Of a stretch of 56,482 nt of DNA, positions 1 to 7,216 are shown piece by piece. The DNA comes from Halomonas organivorans. Its GTDB lineage: Bacteria > Pseudomonadota > Gammaproteobacteria > Pseudomonadales > Halomonadaceae. Each line of letters begins with the position of its first letter. Within the stretch, counting starts at the first letter, position 1. The notes below the pieces were generated by a model. It worked only from the letters and a program-made list of their open reading frames with translations. It had not been told where the DNA came from and did not search any database. Location: positions 1 through 56,482 of the forward strand of contig NZ_JACHXM010000025.1 of assembly GCF_014192055.1 (NCBI RefSeq), in the 5' to 3' direction. The translations under genes and the position numbers were made by a program.

Positions 1-116
1 GCGATCAGCCCGTAGATGATCAGCACGATCGACGGCGGCATCATGGTGCCCAGCGCGCCGCCGGCACAGACCACGCCGATCGACAGGTGCTTGTCATAGC
101 CCAGGCGTAGCATCAT
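1..116 (-). pseudogene. TRAP transporter large permease (DctM) remnant, 5' part missing
   Basis: Reading leftwards from the ATG pair at 116-111, the frame gives MMLRLGYDKHLSIG followed by a GALGTMMPPSIVLIIYG stretch. This is the conserved internal 'rGYDk-la-G ... GGtLG-liPPSi-liiYg' region of DctM, the 12-TM permease of TRAP transporters, which normally lies well over 100 residues into the protein. The amino-terminal membrane helices are absent, and the DNA upstream encodes the start of a periplasmic binding protein in a different frame. The gene continues past the left window edge, so its 3' part may be intact. I read it as an N-terminally truncated remnant. Internal translation from 116 is possible but would lack the first helices. 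Confidence 0.75.
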
Positions 117-264
117 CCGCCCAGGCCTTCTTCATCTCGAACTGGGGTTCGCCGGCGGTCTCGGAGGTCTGGAAGGTCCACTCGTAGTCGGCGGCCTGGG
201 CATTGGCGGCCAGGGCGCCGAGTACGGCAACGGTCAGGGTCTTGAGAGGCATGCGTGTGATCAT
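94..264 (-). pseudogene. TRAP transporter substrate-binding protein (DctP) remnant, truncated after about 50 codons
   Basis: The frame starts at ATG 264, or ATG 252, and encodes a signal peptide (MPLKTLTVAVLGALAANAQA) and the mature start ADYEWTFQTSETAGEPQFEM followed by KKAWADD. This is the usual opening of a DctP periplasmic receptor. It then hits a frame change near 111-122 and stops at TGA 96-94 after 56 codons, against about 330 for the family. The ATG overlaps the stop of the GntR gene (ATGA, 264-261), so regulator and transporter were cotranscribed. The rest of dctP, all of dctQ and the front of dctM appear to have been lost in one deletion. Confidence 0.8.
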
Positions 265-1064
265 GAGGCTTCCTTATCGCTGCTTGTTGTTGAAACGTCG
301 GTTGTCGAGACATCGAGGGTGGGGAGGGCCGGCATCAGGGCTTCGAGCCCCAGGTCCCGCCCGGTGCGCTCCAGCACCTTGAGGGCCGCCGCGGCGGCCT
401 GATCCGGCTGACGCAGGCGGATCGCCTCCATCATCCGGCGATGGCGTTCCATGCTGTCGTGAAGCTCGTCGGCACTGTGGTTGGAACGCTCCACCAGCAG
501 CGCGATGGCCGGCTTCAGCACATGGCTGATCTGGGCCCAGACCAGGTTGTGCGACGCCGCGAAGACGGCCTCGTGAAAGGCCACGTCGTAGTCGTCGTGG
601 GAGATGCCCTGCCAGTGCAGGTCGTCGTGTTCCAGGGCGCGGATCATGCCCTCGTAGGCCGACTCGATGGCCAGCAGGTCGGCCGCAGTGGCGTGCTCCG
701 CCGCCAGGCGGGCAACGAAGGGCTCCACGGCGACCCGAAAGGCGAAGATCTCGCGCTGGATGCGCGGGTTGGGCTGGGCGAAGCGTGCCATCCAGGCGCT
801 CACCTGGGGATCGAGCAGGTGCCACTCCTGTAGCGCCCGCACCCGGGTGCCCTGCCCCGAGATGCGCGTCAGCAGGCCCGCCGCCACCAGGGTCTGCAGG
901 GCGCTACGCACGGTGCTGCGGCTGACGCCGAAACGCTCGCAGAGATCCAGCTCCCGGGGCACGAAATCACCCGGCCCGTACTGACCGCTGAAGATGGCCT
1001 CGGCGAGGTCATCGGCGATGTCGGGTCGCGGCGAGCGGCGGGCATTGTCGGAGGCGTGGGGCAT
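261..1064 (-). CDS. GntR-family transcriptional regulator, FadR/FCD subfamily
   Basis: A 267-residue DNA-binding regulator. Residues about 15-80 form the GntR winged helix (IADDLAEAIFSGQYGPGDFV, then CERFGVSRSTVRSALQTL), and residues about 105-240 form the all-helical FCD ligand domain, with the metal-binding-type pattern of Asp and His residues (FHEAVFAASHN, ERHRRMMEAI). The 'ALQEWHLLDPQVSAWM' linker resembles regulators of sugar-acid genes such as DgoR, which suggests a sugar-acid or similar carboxylate effector (inference). Its stop overlaps the start of the broken dctP gene, so it most likely controlled that TRAP operon. It is intact although its target operon is not. An operator-like cluster lies 22-78 bp upstream. 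Confidence 0.9.
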   Translation of the reverse strand: MPHASDNARRSPRPDIADDLAEAIFSGQYGPGDFVPRELDLCERFGVSRSTVRSALQTLVAAGLLTRISGQGTRVRALQEWHLLDPQVSAWMARFAQPNPRIQREIFAFRVAVEPFVARLAAEHATAADLLAIESAYEGMIRALEHDDLHWQGISHDDYDVAFHEAVFAASHNLVWAQISHVLKPAIALLVERSNHSADELHDSMERHRRMMEAIRLRQPDQAAAAALKVLERTGRDLGLEALMPALPTLDVSTTDVSTTSSDKEAS

Positions 1065-1085
1065 GATCGGCGTTCCGGTTCGCGT

Positions 1086-1142
1086 GAGTCCTGTCGGACT
1101 CCCTGATTGCTATGTCGGACATAGACTCGGACAAAATCGGAC
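1086..1142. promoter_or_regulatory. Operator-like cluster for the GntR regulator
   Basis: Upstream of the GntR start there are four copies of TCGGAC (1094-1099, 1115-1120, 1127-1132, 1137-1142). One lies in a near-perfect palindrome TATGTC-G-GACATA (1111-1123), and another in the hairpin GAGTCC-TGTC-GGACTC (1086-1101). GntR/FCD proteins bind short palindromes of this size, usually next to their own gene, so autoregulation is likely. The assignment is inferred from position and symmetry. Confidence 0.55.
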
Positions 1143-1399
1143 TTTATGCCTTTAGACTTTGGTCCCCTTCCCTCTTCCCTCTTCCCCCACCGCGTATCGC
1201 CGCGGCCTACGACTCGCCAGGCGCCGCGCCCCCGCAAGCGCCACTTCAACGTAGCCGACAGTCTCTCCCTGCGGCCGCCGGCCTTTCCCGACGACGCACG
1301 CGACCACGCCATGGAGGGAACGGCGCTTGCGGCCACCCTCCCGTCAGGCACAATGCCTCGATGCTCTACCGCAGGCTCAGGGGATAGGGGATAGGCGAT
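1143..1399. other. Intergenic stretch without a recognised gene
   Basis: Between the divergent GntR and NAD(P)-binding protein genes. It holds a pyrimidine-rich direct repeat of TTCCCTC near 1166-1184 and a doubled GGGGATA just before the start of the next gene (about 1380-1394). I see no convincing coding sequence, RNA gene or terminator in it. Confidence 0.5.
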
Positions 1400-2302
1400 A
1401 TGACGGAGCGACCGGTCACGGTGTTCGGTGGCACTGGCTTTCTCGGCGCCACCTTGGTGCGCGAACTGGTGGAGGCCGGACGTCCGGTGCGCCTGGTCGC
1501 ACGGCGGCCGGCGAGCCCGGACTGGGCCGAGCCCGGCGACCCGTTGGAGATCATCGGCGCCGATATCCGGCGCGACGACCAGGTGGCCGCGGCACTGGAA
1601 GGCGCCGGGGCGGTGGTGAATGCGGTGAGCCTCTACGTGGAAACTCGCGATCTGAGCTTCGAGGCCATTCATGTGGAGGGCGCCGAGCGCCTGGCGCGGC
1701 TGGCCCGGGAGGCCGGCGTGACCCGCCTGGTGCAGCTCTCCGGCATCGGCACCAGCTCCCGCTCGCCCTCGTCCTACGTACGCGCCCGAGCCCGGGGCGA
1801 GGCCGCGGTGCTCGAGGCCATGCCCAAGGCGATCATCGTGCGGCCCAGCGTGCTGTACGGCGCACAGGACGCCTTCCTGGCCACCCTGGCCCGCCTCACC
1901 CGGCTACCGGCGATTCCGCTGTTCGGCCACGGCCAGACGCGCCTGCAGCCGGTACACGTGGTGGATGTGGCCCGGGCCCTGGTGCACCTGACCGGCGGCG
2001 AGGCGCCGCGGCGTCGGCTGTTCGAACTGGGGGGTGACGACGTGCTCCGCTACCGGGAGATCCTGGCGCTGGTGATGAGCCACCTGCACCGGGAACGCCC
2101 CCTGGTGCCGGTGCCCTTCCTCGCCTGGCGGACACTGGCACTGCTGGCGTCGGCGTGGCCCGACCCGCCGCTGACCCGCGACCAGGTCATCCTCATGCAG
2201 CATGACAACGTGGTCGGCGACGGCGTCGGCACCTTCAGCGATCTGGAGATCAGGCCCCGCGCGCTGCGCGAGGCGCTGCCGGCCTGCCTGCCGACGGCGT
2301 GA
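1400..2302 (+). CDS. NAD(P)-binding, NDUFA9-like short-chain dehydrogenase/reductase family protein
   Basis: A 300-residue Rossmann protein. The N-terminus VTVFGGTGFLGATLVREL holds the GxxGxxG dinucleotide motif. Further on come the atypical-SDR patterns IHVEGAERLARLA, a Ser in LVQLSGIG and the RPSVLYGAQDAF segment. This is the layout of complex I NDUFA9-like or YbjT-like NAD(P)H-binding proteins, which often lack a full catalytic Tyr-x-x-x-Lys. Its substrate cannot be read from sequence. It ends 3 bp before the stop of the convergent yjdM-like gene. A role in quinone or cofactor metabolism is only a family-level guess. Confidence 0.85.
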   Translation: MTERPVTVFGGTGFLGATLVRELVEAGRPVRLVARRPASPDWAEPGDPLEIIGADIRRDDQVAAALEGAGAVVNAVSLYVETRDLSFEAIHVEGAERLARLAREAGVTRLVQLSGIGTSSRSPSSYVRARARGEAAVLEAMPKAIIVRPSVLYGAQDAFLATLARLTRLPAIPLFGHGQTRLQPVHVVDVARALVHLTGGEAPRRRLFELGGDDVLRYREILALVMSHLHRERPLVPVPFLAWRTLALLASAWPDPPLTRDQVILMQHDNVVGDGVGTFSDLEIRPRALREALPACLPTA

Positions 2303-2305
2303 ACG

Positions 2306-2647
2306 TCAGGCCTTCTTGACGAACTGCGACTTCAGCTTCATGGCCCCGATGCCATCGATGCGGCAATCGATATCGTGATCGCCCTCGACCAGGCGAATGT
2401 TCTTCACCTTGGTGCCCACCTTCACCACCGAGGAGGCGCCCTTGACCTTGAGATCCTTGATCACGGTGACGGTATCGCCATCGACCAGCAGGTTTCCGTT
2501 GGCATCGCGGATCGCCGGCGCATCATCCGCATCCTCCCCGGGGGACGCCTGCGCCCATTCATGGGCACACTCGGGGCACACGTACTGCAGGCCGTCATGG
2601 TAGGTGAACTCGGAGGCACAGGAGGGACACGGGGGCATGGCATTCAT
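2306..2647 (-). CDS. yjdM: Zinc-ribbon protein of the YjdM/PhnA family
   Basis: A 113-residue protein, the usual length for the family. It begins with a zinc ribbon of two CxxC pairs (CPSC at about 6-9 and CPEC about 20 residues later), followed by the conserved YjdM body (IRDANGNLLVDGDTVTVIKD and LKVKGASS). The family was once named PhnA after alkylphosphonate utilisation operons, but its biochemical role is uncertain. I start at ATG 2647, which has an AAGAG sequence upstream; an in-frame ATG at 2683 adds 12 residues with no family similarity. It converges with the upstream NAD(P)-binding gene. Confidence 0.9.
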   Translation of the reverse strand: MNAMPPCPSCASEFTYHDGLQYVCPECAHEWAQASPGEDADDAPAIRDANGNLLVDGDTVTVIKDLKVKGASSVVKVGTKVKNIRLVEGDHDIDCRIDGIGAMKLKSQFVKKA

Positions 2648-2781
2648 GGCAGAGGCTCTTCGCGTGGACGGGAAAGCCGGCAAGCCTACACGGCGGACCG
2701 CACGAGCGCCATGTCGAGCCTTTGCGCCCGACCGGCGAGCTGCTAGGGTGAAACCGTCAACCTCTTGTTCAGGAGAAACGG

Positions 2782-2985
2782 ATGGACACTTCCGTCAATA
2801 ACGTGGTCGCCCAGACCCAGGTACTGGCGCACTACCAGACCGCCCAGCAGGCCCAGATGCAGGTATTCAAGGAAGCCCTGGACACCCAGCAGCAACAGGT
2901 CACCGCGCTGGTCGAGTCCGCATCGGTCGAGCCCCAACTGGCTCGGGACGGCAGCCTCGGCACCCAGATCAACACCTACGCCTGA
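2782..2985 (+). CDS. Small YjfB-like putative motility protein
   Basis: A 67-residue protein starting MDTSVNNVVAQTQVLAHYQT and rich in Gln, with the family pattern of a short N-terminal segment, a helix of the 'QAQMQVFKEALDTQQQQV' type and a LGTQINTYA end. This matches the YjfB-like putative motility protein family, small proteins of uncertain function. A Shine-Dalgarno sequence, AGGAGAAACGG, precedes the ATG. It stands alone and converges with the following monooxygenase-like gene, 4 bp away. No other motility gene is present in the window. Confidence 0.75.
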   Translation: MDTSVNNVVAQTQVLAHYQTAQQAQMQVFKEALDTQQQQVTALVESASVEPQLARDGSLGTQINTYA

Positions 2986-2989
2986 TCGT

Positions 2990-3301
2990 TCAGGCGCCGT
3001 ACTCGCGCTCCACCCTCGCAATGCGCACCCGGTAGCGCGAGTACCATCTTTCGCGCCCCATTCGCTGGGCTTCGCGATGCTCCGCCTGCGCCTTCCAGCG
3101 CCGCACCGCCTCCAGATCCGACCAGTAGGACACCGTGATGCCCAGGCCCTCGCGGGCCGACTCCACGCCCAGGAAACCGGGCTGCTCGGCGGCCAGCGCC
3201 ATCATGCGCTCGGCCACGGCGGCGTAGCCGGCATCGACCTCGCTGCGCAATGAGGTGAAGATCACGGCGTAATAGGGCGGCACGGGGGTCTCGGCGATCA
3301 T
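2990..3301 (-). CDS. Antibiotic biosynthesis monooxygenase (ABM) domain protein
   Basis: A 103-residue single-domain protein of the dimeric ferredoxin-like ABM fold: YYAVIFTSLRSE, then a helix GYAAVAERMMALA, QPGFLGVESARE, ITVSYWSDLEAVRRWKAQAEH and an RYRVRIARVEREYG end. These small proteins act as monooxygenases or simply bind small ligands without a bound cofactor, and the substrate cannot be inferred here. A second ABM-like protein is encoded at 52365-52652. The gene converges with the YjfB-like gene. Confidence 0.85.
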   Translation of the reverse strand: MIAETPVPPYYAVIFTSLRSEVDAGYAAVAERMMALAAEQPGFLGVESAREGLGITVSYWSDLEAVRRWKAQAEHREAQRMGRERWYSRYRVRIARVEREYGA

Positions 3302-3427
3302 GGAAGGGCTCCTTGTGCATCCAGGGCGCCATTAGAGCTCGTGCCGGGAGCATCGACAAGCCCACGCCCGCCGGGCACGCTATGCCCTTCAGCGGCCATT
3401 TCCAGCGAGACGAGGGAGAACCACAGC

Positions 3428-4369
3428 ATGCGACTGGCGATCATGGGCAGCGGCGGCGTGGGCGGCTATTTCGGCGCCCGCCTGGCCGAGGCCGGCGAGG
3501 ACGTCACCTTCATCGCCCGCGGCGAGCACCTGGCGGCCATGCGCCGCTCGGGACTCCAGGTCTCGAGCCCCGAGGGCGACCTGGTCCTGAAGGGAGTCTC
3601 GGCCACCGACGATCCCGCCGAGACAGGCGTGGTCGACGCGGTGATCGTAGCGGTCAAGGCCTGGCAGGTGCCGACCGCCGCGGAGACCATTCGTCCCCTG
3701 GTCGGCCCCGACACCCTGGTGCTGCCGCTGGAGAATGGCGTCGAGGCCGCCGATCAACTGAGCGAGGTACTGGGCGAGGCTCCCGTGCTGGACGGCCTGT
3801 GCGGCATCCTCGCCTGGCGCGAGGCGCCTGGCCACATCCGTCACGCCGGCGTGTCTCCCTTCGTACGCTTCGGCACGCGCCTGCCCGGACAGCGCCCGGG
3901 CGCCGAGCGCCTCAAGGCAGCCTTCGACCGCGCTATCGGCGTCACGGCCGAGCTGCCCGAGGACATCGAGGCCGCGGTGTGGAGCAAGTTCCTCTTCATC
4001 TGCGCCATGAGCGGCATCGGGAGCCTGACCCGGGCCCCGCTCGGCGTGACCCGGCGCCTGCCGGAGACCCGGCGGCTGATCGAGCAGATCCTGGGCGAGA
4101 TCGAGGCCGTGGCGCGCGCCCGGGGTGTGGCCCTGCCGTCGGATGCCGTGCCCCGGGCAATGGACTTCATCGATGCCATGCCGGCGACCAGCACCGCCTC
4201 GATGCAGCGCGACATCGTGGCCGGGCGCCCCTCGGAGCTGGAGGCCCAGAACGGTGCCGTGGTGCGGCTCGGGCGGTCCGTCAATGTTGCCACCCCGGTG
4301 AACGCCATGATCCACGCCGCCCTGCTGCCCCAGGAGAACGCCGCCCGGGGCCTGGATCCCGACGCTTGA
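3428..4369 (+). CDS. 2-dehydropantoate 2-reductase family protein (ApbA/PanE type)
   Basis: A 313-residue protein. In pantothenate synthesis this family reduces 2-dehydropantoate to pantoate with NADPH. The start MRLAIMGSGGVGGYFGARL holds the GxGxxG motif. Next come a Lys in VAVKAWQ, the LPLENGVEA segment, the 'WSKFLFICAMSGIGSLT' region carrying the catalytic Lys and Asn-type neighbourhood, and a C-terminal SMQRDIVAGRPSELE segment typical of PanE. A bacterium may carry several paralogs acting on other 2-oxo acids, and no other pantothenate gene is nearby, so the panE assignment is probable but not certain. The ATG at 3428 follows a GAGGGAGAA ribosome-binding sequence. Confidence 0.85.
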   Translation: MRLAIMGSGGVGGYFGARLAEAGEDVTFIARGEHLAAMRRSGLQVSSPEGDLVLKGVSATDDPAETGVVDAVIVAVKAWQVPTAAETIRPLVGPDTLVLPLENGVEAADQLSEVLGEAPVLDGLCGILAWREAPGHIRHAGVSPFVRFGTRLPGQRPGAERLKAAFDRAIGVTAELPEDIEAAVWSKFLFICAMSGIGSLTRAPLGVTRRLPETRRLIEQILGEIEAVARARGVALPSDAVPRAMDFIDAMPATSTASMQRDIVAGRPSELEAQNGAVVRLGRSVNVATPVNAMIHAALLPQENAARGLDPDA

Positions 4370-4395
4370 ACCCGGCACACCACGCCCTTGCCTGG

Positions 4396-4833
4396 TTAGT
4401 CGCCGATATCCTCGTGCCAAAGCGTAGGCCGCTCGGCAATGAAGCGCTCCATCAGCGCGATGCACTCGGGATCCTGCAGCACCTCGACCTCGACGCCTCG
4501 TTCACGCAGCAGCGTCTCTTCGCCCTGGAAGGTGCGGTTTTCGCCGATCACCACCCGAGGGATGCCATACAGCAGGATGGCGCCGGTACACATGGCGCAG
4601 GGCGAGAGCGTGGTGTAGAGGGTCGACTCGCGATAGGTGCCGGGCGGCTGGCGACCGGCATTCTCCAGGGCATCCATCTCGCCGTGCAGTACCGTGCTGC
4701 CGAGCTGCACCCGCTGGTTATGCCCCGTTCCCAGGATCACCCCGCGATGCACCAGTGCCGCACCGATGGGAATGCCTCCCTCGGATAGGCTCCTGCGCGC
4801 CGCCTCCAGCGCCGCCCTCATGAAATGCTCCAT
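4396..4833 (-). CDS. Cytosine deaminase, yeast Fcy1-like (CDA fold)
   Basis: A 145-residue zinc deaminase. The zinc site is visible as HGE (His50, Glu52) and PCAMC (Cys79, Cys82), with the same spacing as yeast cytosine deaminase (His62, Glu64, Cys91, Cys94). Other stretches also match the yeast enzyme closely: EGGIPIGAAL, a TLYTTLSPC run, TGAI-LYGIPR, and the RPTLWHEDIGD tail, whose Trp and Asp close over the pyrimidine. I therefore call it a cytosine-to-uracil deaminase rather than tRNA adenosine deaminase TadA or guanine deaminase. Bacterial cytosine deaminase is normally the unrelated amidohydrolase CodA. The ATG at 4833 has a strong GGGAGAGAGGG sequence; 4857 is an alternative start. Confidence 0.85.
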   Translation of the reverse strand: MEHFMRAALEAARRSLSEGGIPIGAALVHRGVILGTGHNQRVQLGSTVLHGEMDALENAGRQPPGTYRESTLYTTLSPCAMCTGAILLYGIPRVVIGENRTFQGEETLLRERGVEVEVLQDPECIALMERFIAERPTLWHEDIGD

Positions 4834-4917
4834 TCCCTCTCTCCCTTGGGTCACCATGCCATCCACCCAGCCTATGCGCCTTCGGCGTCCCGGCGCCAGG
4901 GGCAACCGAGACCGGGG

Positions 4918-5676
4918 TCAAAGGGAAACCCCGAACAGCGCCTGGGCCAGCACTCCGGTGAGGAAGGCCAGGCCCGCCGCCGCGGCGCCCATCGACAGGG
5001 TACGCAGGCCCGACTGCCAGACCGGTCGCCGATAGACCAGACTCTTGAGCATGCCGATCGACAGGAACATCAGCGCGGCGATCGCAAGGCTGGCCCAGAA
5101 GCGGTCACGGGCGGCCAGCCCCGGGAGCGCATAGGGCAGCAGCGGCATGGCGCCCACCACCAGGAAGGCCAGAAAGGTAACCCAGGCCGAGCGCCACGGG
5201 CTCAGGCCGCCGCGCTGCAGGCCATGCTCCTCGGTCAGCATGGTCTCCACCCACACTTCCCGGTCGCGGCTGATGGTTTCCACCACCTGCTCCAGCAGCT
5301 CTCCCGACAGGCCCTTGCGGGCGTAGATCTGGCGGATCTCCTCGCGCTCGCCCTCGGGCACCAGCTCGATATGCTCGAACTCCCGTTCCCGGGCACGCTC
5401 CACCCCTTCGCGCTGGGCCTGTACCGCCTCGTAATTGCTGATCGCCATGCTGAAGCCATCGGCGAGCAGGTTGGCGAAGCCCAGTACCAGCGCGACGCGT
5501 GCCGAGAAGCCGGCTCCGAAGGCGCCGGAGACCACCGCGAAGGTGGTTACGCAGCCGTCGATGCCGCCGAGGATGGCATCCGGCATGCTGTGTGGACGCT
5601 CGGGCGTCTCCAGGCGGCGGCGAATCGCCTCGGGACGATGGTGCTCCTGCAGCGCCTCGCGCTTGCTGCGGGCCAT
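4918..5676 (-). CDS. VIT1/CCC1-family divalent metal transporter
   Basis: A 252-residue membrane protein. Family members move Fe2+ or Mn2+ across membranes. The first helix segment carries the family signature ILGGIDGCVTTFAVVSG. A second helix follows (LVLGFANLLADGFSMAIS), then a cytosolic Glu-rich helical domain at about 95-150 (EREEIRQIYARKGLSGELLE), which in this family binds metal, and then three C-terminal membrane segments. All parts of a complete protein are present. It follows the cytosine deaminase on the same strand but upstream of it, about 85 bp apart, with no obvious functional link. Confidence 0.88.
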   Translation of the reverse strand: MARSKREALQEHHRPEAIRRRLETPERPHSMPDAILGGIDGCVTTFAVVSGAFGAGFSARVALVLGFANLLADGFSMAISNYEAVQAQREGVERAREREFEHIELVPEGEREEIRQIYARKGLSGELLEQVVETISRDREVWVETMLTEEHGLQRGGLSPWRSAWVTFLAFLVVGAMPLLPYALPGLAARDRFWASLAIAALMFLSIGMLKSLVYRRPVWQSGLRTLSMGAAAAGLAFLTGVLAQALFGVSL

Positions 5677-5754
5677 GATGCCCTCCTCGCCGGATGGGCG
5701 ATGACTGCCCTCGTTAACGAGCGTCGGCCAGGCGCGTCGGCGTGTCCAGGCCGT

Positions 5755-6090
5755 TCAGCGGGCGTCGACATCCTCGTGGGCCCGCCACCAGGCCGCATAA
5801 GAGGAGTTGGCCGGGTGCCGGCCGGCTTCATCGGGCGCGCCGTCGTCCCACCACACCGGGCCACGCTCGCCAAGCGCCAGCTTGGCGGCCTGTACCGCCG
5901 CCCGAGCCTCGGCCAGTGCAGCGTCATCATCCGCCCCCAAGGCCGCTTTCACCGCTCGCCGGGCACGCATCAGTTCGCGCACCCGGTCGCGCCGCGTCGT
6001 CTCGTCCAGCCGTGGGTCGGTGCATCGCCAGAGTCGCTGGCGGGCCACGAAGTAGCGGCCATCCGGCGTCCGGGGGTAGTGTCGGGACAT
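5755..6090 (-). CDS. Conserved hypothetical protein with an RYFVARQRLWRCTDP motif
   Basis: A 111-residue soluble protein beginning MSRHYPRTPDGRYFVARQRL and containing a basic helical centre (RELMRARRAVKAAL), an Ala-rich helix (AEARAAVQAAKLALGERGP) and a tryptophan-rich end (PVWWDDGAPDEA). I know homologues in xanthomonads and other proteobacteria, sometimes mislabelled as Tol biopolymer transport proteins. There is no signal peptide or membrane segment, which argues against that label. No function can be assigned. It is divergent from the FMN reductase gene, with starts 81 bp apart. Confidence 0.7.
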   Translation of the reverse strand: MSRHYPRTPDGRYFVARQRLWRCTDPRLDETTRRDRVRELMRARRAVKAALGADDDAALAEARAAVQAAKLALGERGPVWWDDGAPDEAGRHPANSSYAAWWRAHEDVDAR

Positions 6091-6171
6091 CGTCACTTTC
6101 CCTCGCTTGTACCGCTTGCCGATTACCACCATGATCGAAGCCTCTTCCAAGGCAAGCAAGGAGCACCGCCC

Positions 6172-6759
6172 ATGAGCGATCACGCCTCTCCCCGTATCCT
6201 GGTCTTCGCCGGCAGCACTCGCCGGCATTCCTTCAACAAACGCCTGGCACACCTGGCCGCCGAACGCATCGAAGCCCACGGCGGCCGCCCGACCCTCATC
6301 GACCTGGCCGACTATCCCATGCCGCTCTACGACGGCGACTTGGAGGCCGATCAGGGCCTGCCCGAGGCCACCCTGGCCCTGCGCGAACGGCTCGCCGAGC
6401 ACCAGGGCCTGCTGATTGCCTCGCCGGAATACAATGGCTTCATCACGCCGCTGCTCAAGAACGTCATCGACTGGCTGACCCGTCCGCACGAGGGCGCCAG
6501 TGGCCTGGCGCTCTTCCAGGGGCGCCTGGCGGCGGTGGTCGCCGCCTCGCCGGGCGGGCTCGGCGGGCTGCGCGGCCTGGCACTGATTCGTCAGCTGCTG
6601 GGCAACATCGGCGTGACGGTGCTGCCGGACCAGTTGGCCGTGGCCAAGGCGGGAGACGCCTTCGCCGACGACGGCCAACTGGTCGACGACGGCCAGCGCG
6701 ACAAGCTGGACGCCATCTGCCAGCGCCTGGTGCACGACCTCGGGCGCCTGCACGGCTGA
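6172..6759 (+). CDS. NADPH-dependent FMN reductase family protein
   Basis: A 195-residue flavodoxin-fold oxidoreductase. The phosphate-binding loop GSTRRHSFNKRLA sits at about residues 14-26, and the second flavin-contact motif SPEYNGFITPLLKNVIDWLTR at about 82-102. Both are hallmarks of the NADPH:FMN/azo/chromate/quinone reductase family. The glycine-rich SPGGLGGLRGL segment is also characteristic. Members usually reduce quinones or other electrophiles; the natural substrate is unknown. The ATG at 6172 is preceded by AAGGAGCACCGCC. Confidence 0.88.
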   Translation: MSDHASPRILVFAGSTRRHSFNKRLAHLAAERIEAHGGRPTLIDLADYPMPLYDGDLEADQGLPEATLALRERLAEHQGLLIASPEYNGFITPLLKNVIDWLTRPHEGASGLALFQGRLAAVVAASPGGLGGLRGLALIRQLLGNIGVTVLPDQLAVAKAGDAFADDGQLVDDGQRDKLDAICQRLVHDLGRLHG

Positions 6760-6779
6760 GGCAGTCGACGAGGGCGCCC

Positions 6780-7076
6780 TCAGCGCTGCTCCTCGCCGGC
6801 CAGGGTCCACTTCACCAGCCGCAGCACCAGGGGCCGCACGGTCAATACGCCAAGGAAGGCCACCGGCATGGCCCGCACGTAGGCCCGGCCCACGGCGGCC
6901 AGGTAGTCGGGGCCGAGTCCCCCGTTGACCGCCGTGATCACCAGGCTCATCAGCAGCGTCATCAAGGCGGACATGTAGAAGGCGAAGACCAGCGGGGCGA
7001 AGCGCGGCGGGATGCCTCGACGCGGCCTGGTGACGTTTCCGTCGGCGGTGCGCTGTGAGCTTGAAGGCGTCGACAT
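6780..7076 (-). CDS. DUF2798 small membrane protein
   Basis: A 98-residue protein with two predicted membrane helices (about 27-50, FAPLVFAFYMSALMTLLMSLVI, and about 65-88, YVRAMPVAFLGVLTVRPLVL) and short charged ends, the standard shape of DUF2798 proteins. Function unknown. It is transcribed divergently from the LysR gene at 7217, so it is a possible target of that regulator (inference from position). The 140 bp between them include an AT-rich patch (about 7165-7190) likely to hold the promoters. Confidence 0.85.
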   Translation of the reverse strand: MSTPSSSQRTADGNVTRPRRGIPPRFAPLVFAFYMSALMTLLMSLVITAVNGGLGPDYLAAVGRAYVRAMPVAFLGVLTVRPLVLRLVKWTLAGEEQR

Positions 7077-7216
7077 CTCAACTCTCCTCTGTCGTCGTTT
7101 GTCGATCGGGATGCCCCCAGCCTAGTGGCCCCGGCCTCATGCCTGTAGACGTCATGGCCTTGGTTCACTATAAAGATTTATTTACGAATCCAGACAAGCA
7201 TTCTGCGAGAAAGCCA

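Noticed and set aside
4825..6759. Very long plus-strand open frame of 644 codons
   Set aside because: Only its last 195 codons match a protein family (FMN reductase). The rest runs antisense to the deaminase and VIT1 genes and reflects low stop frequency in GC-rich DNA.
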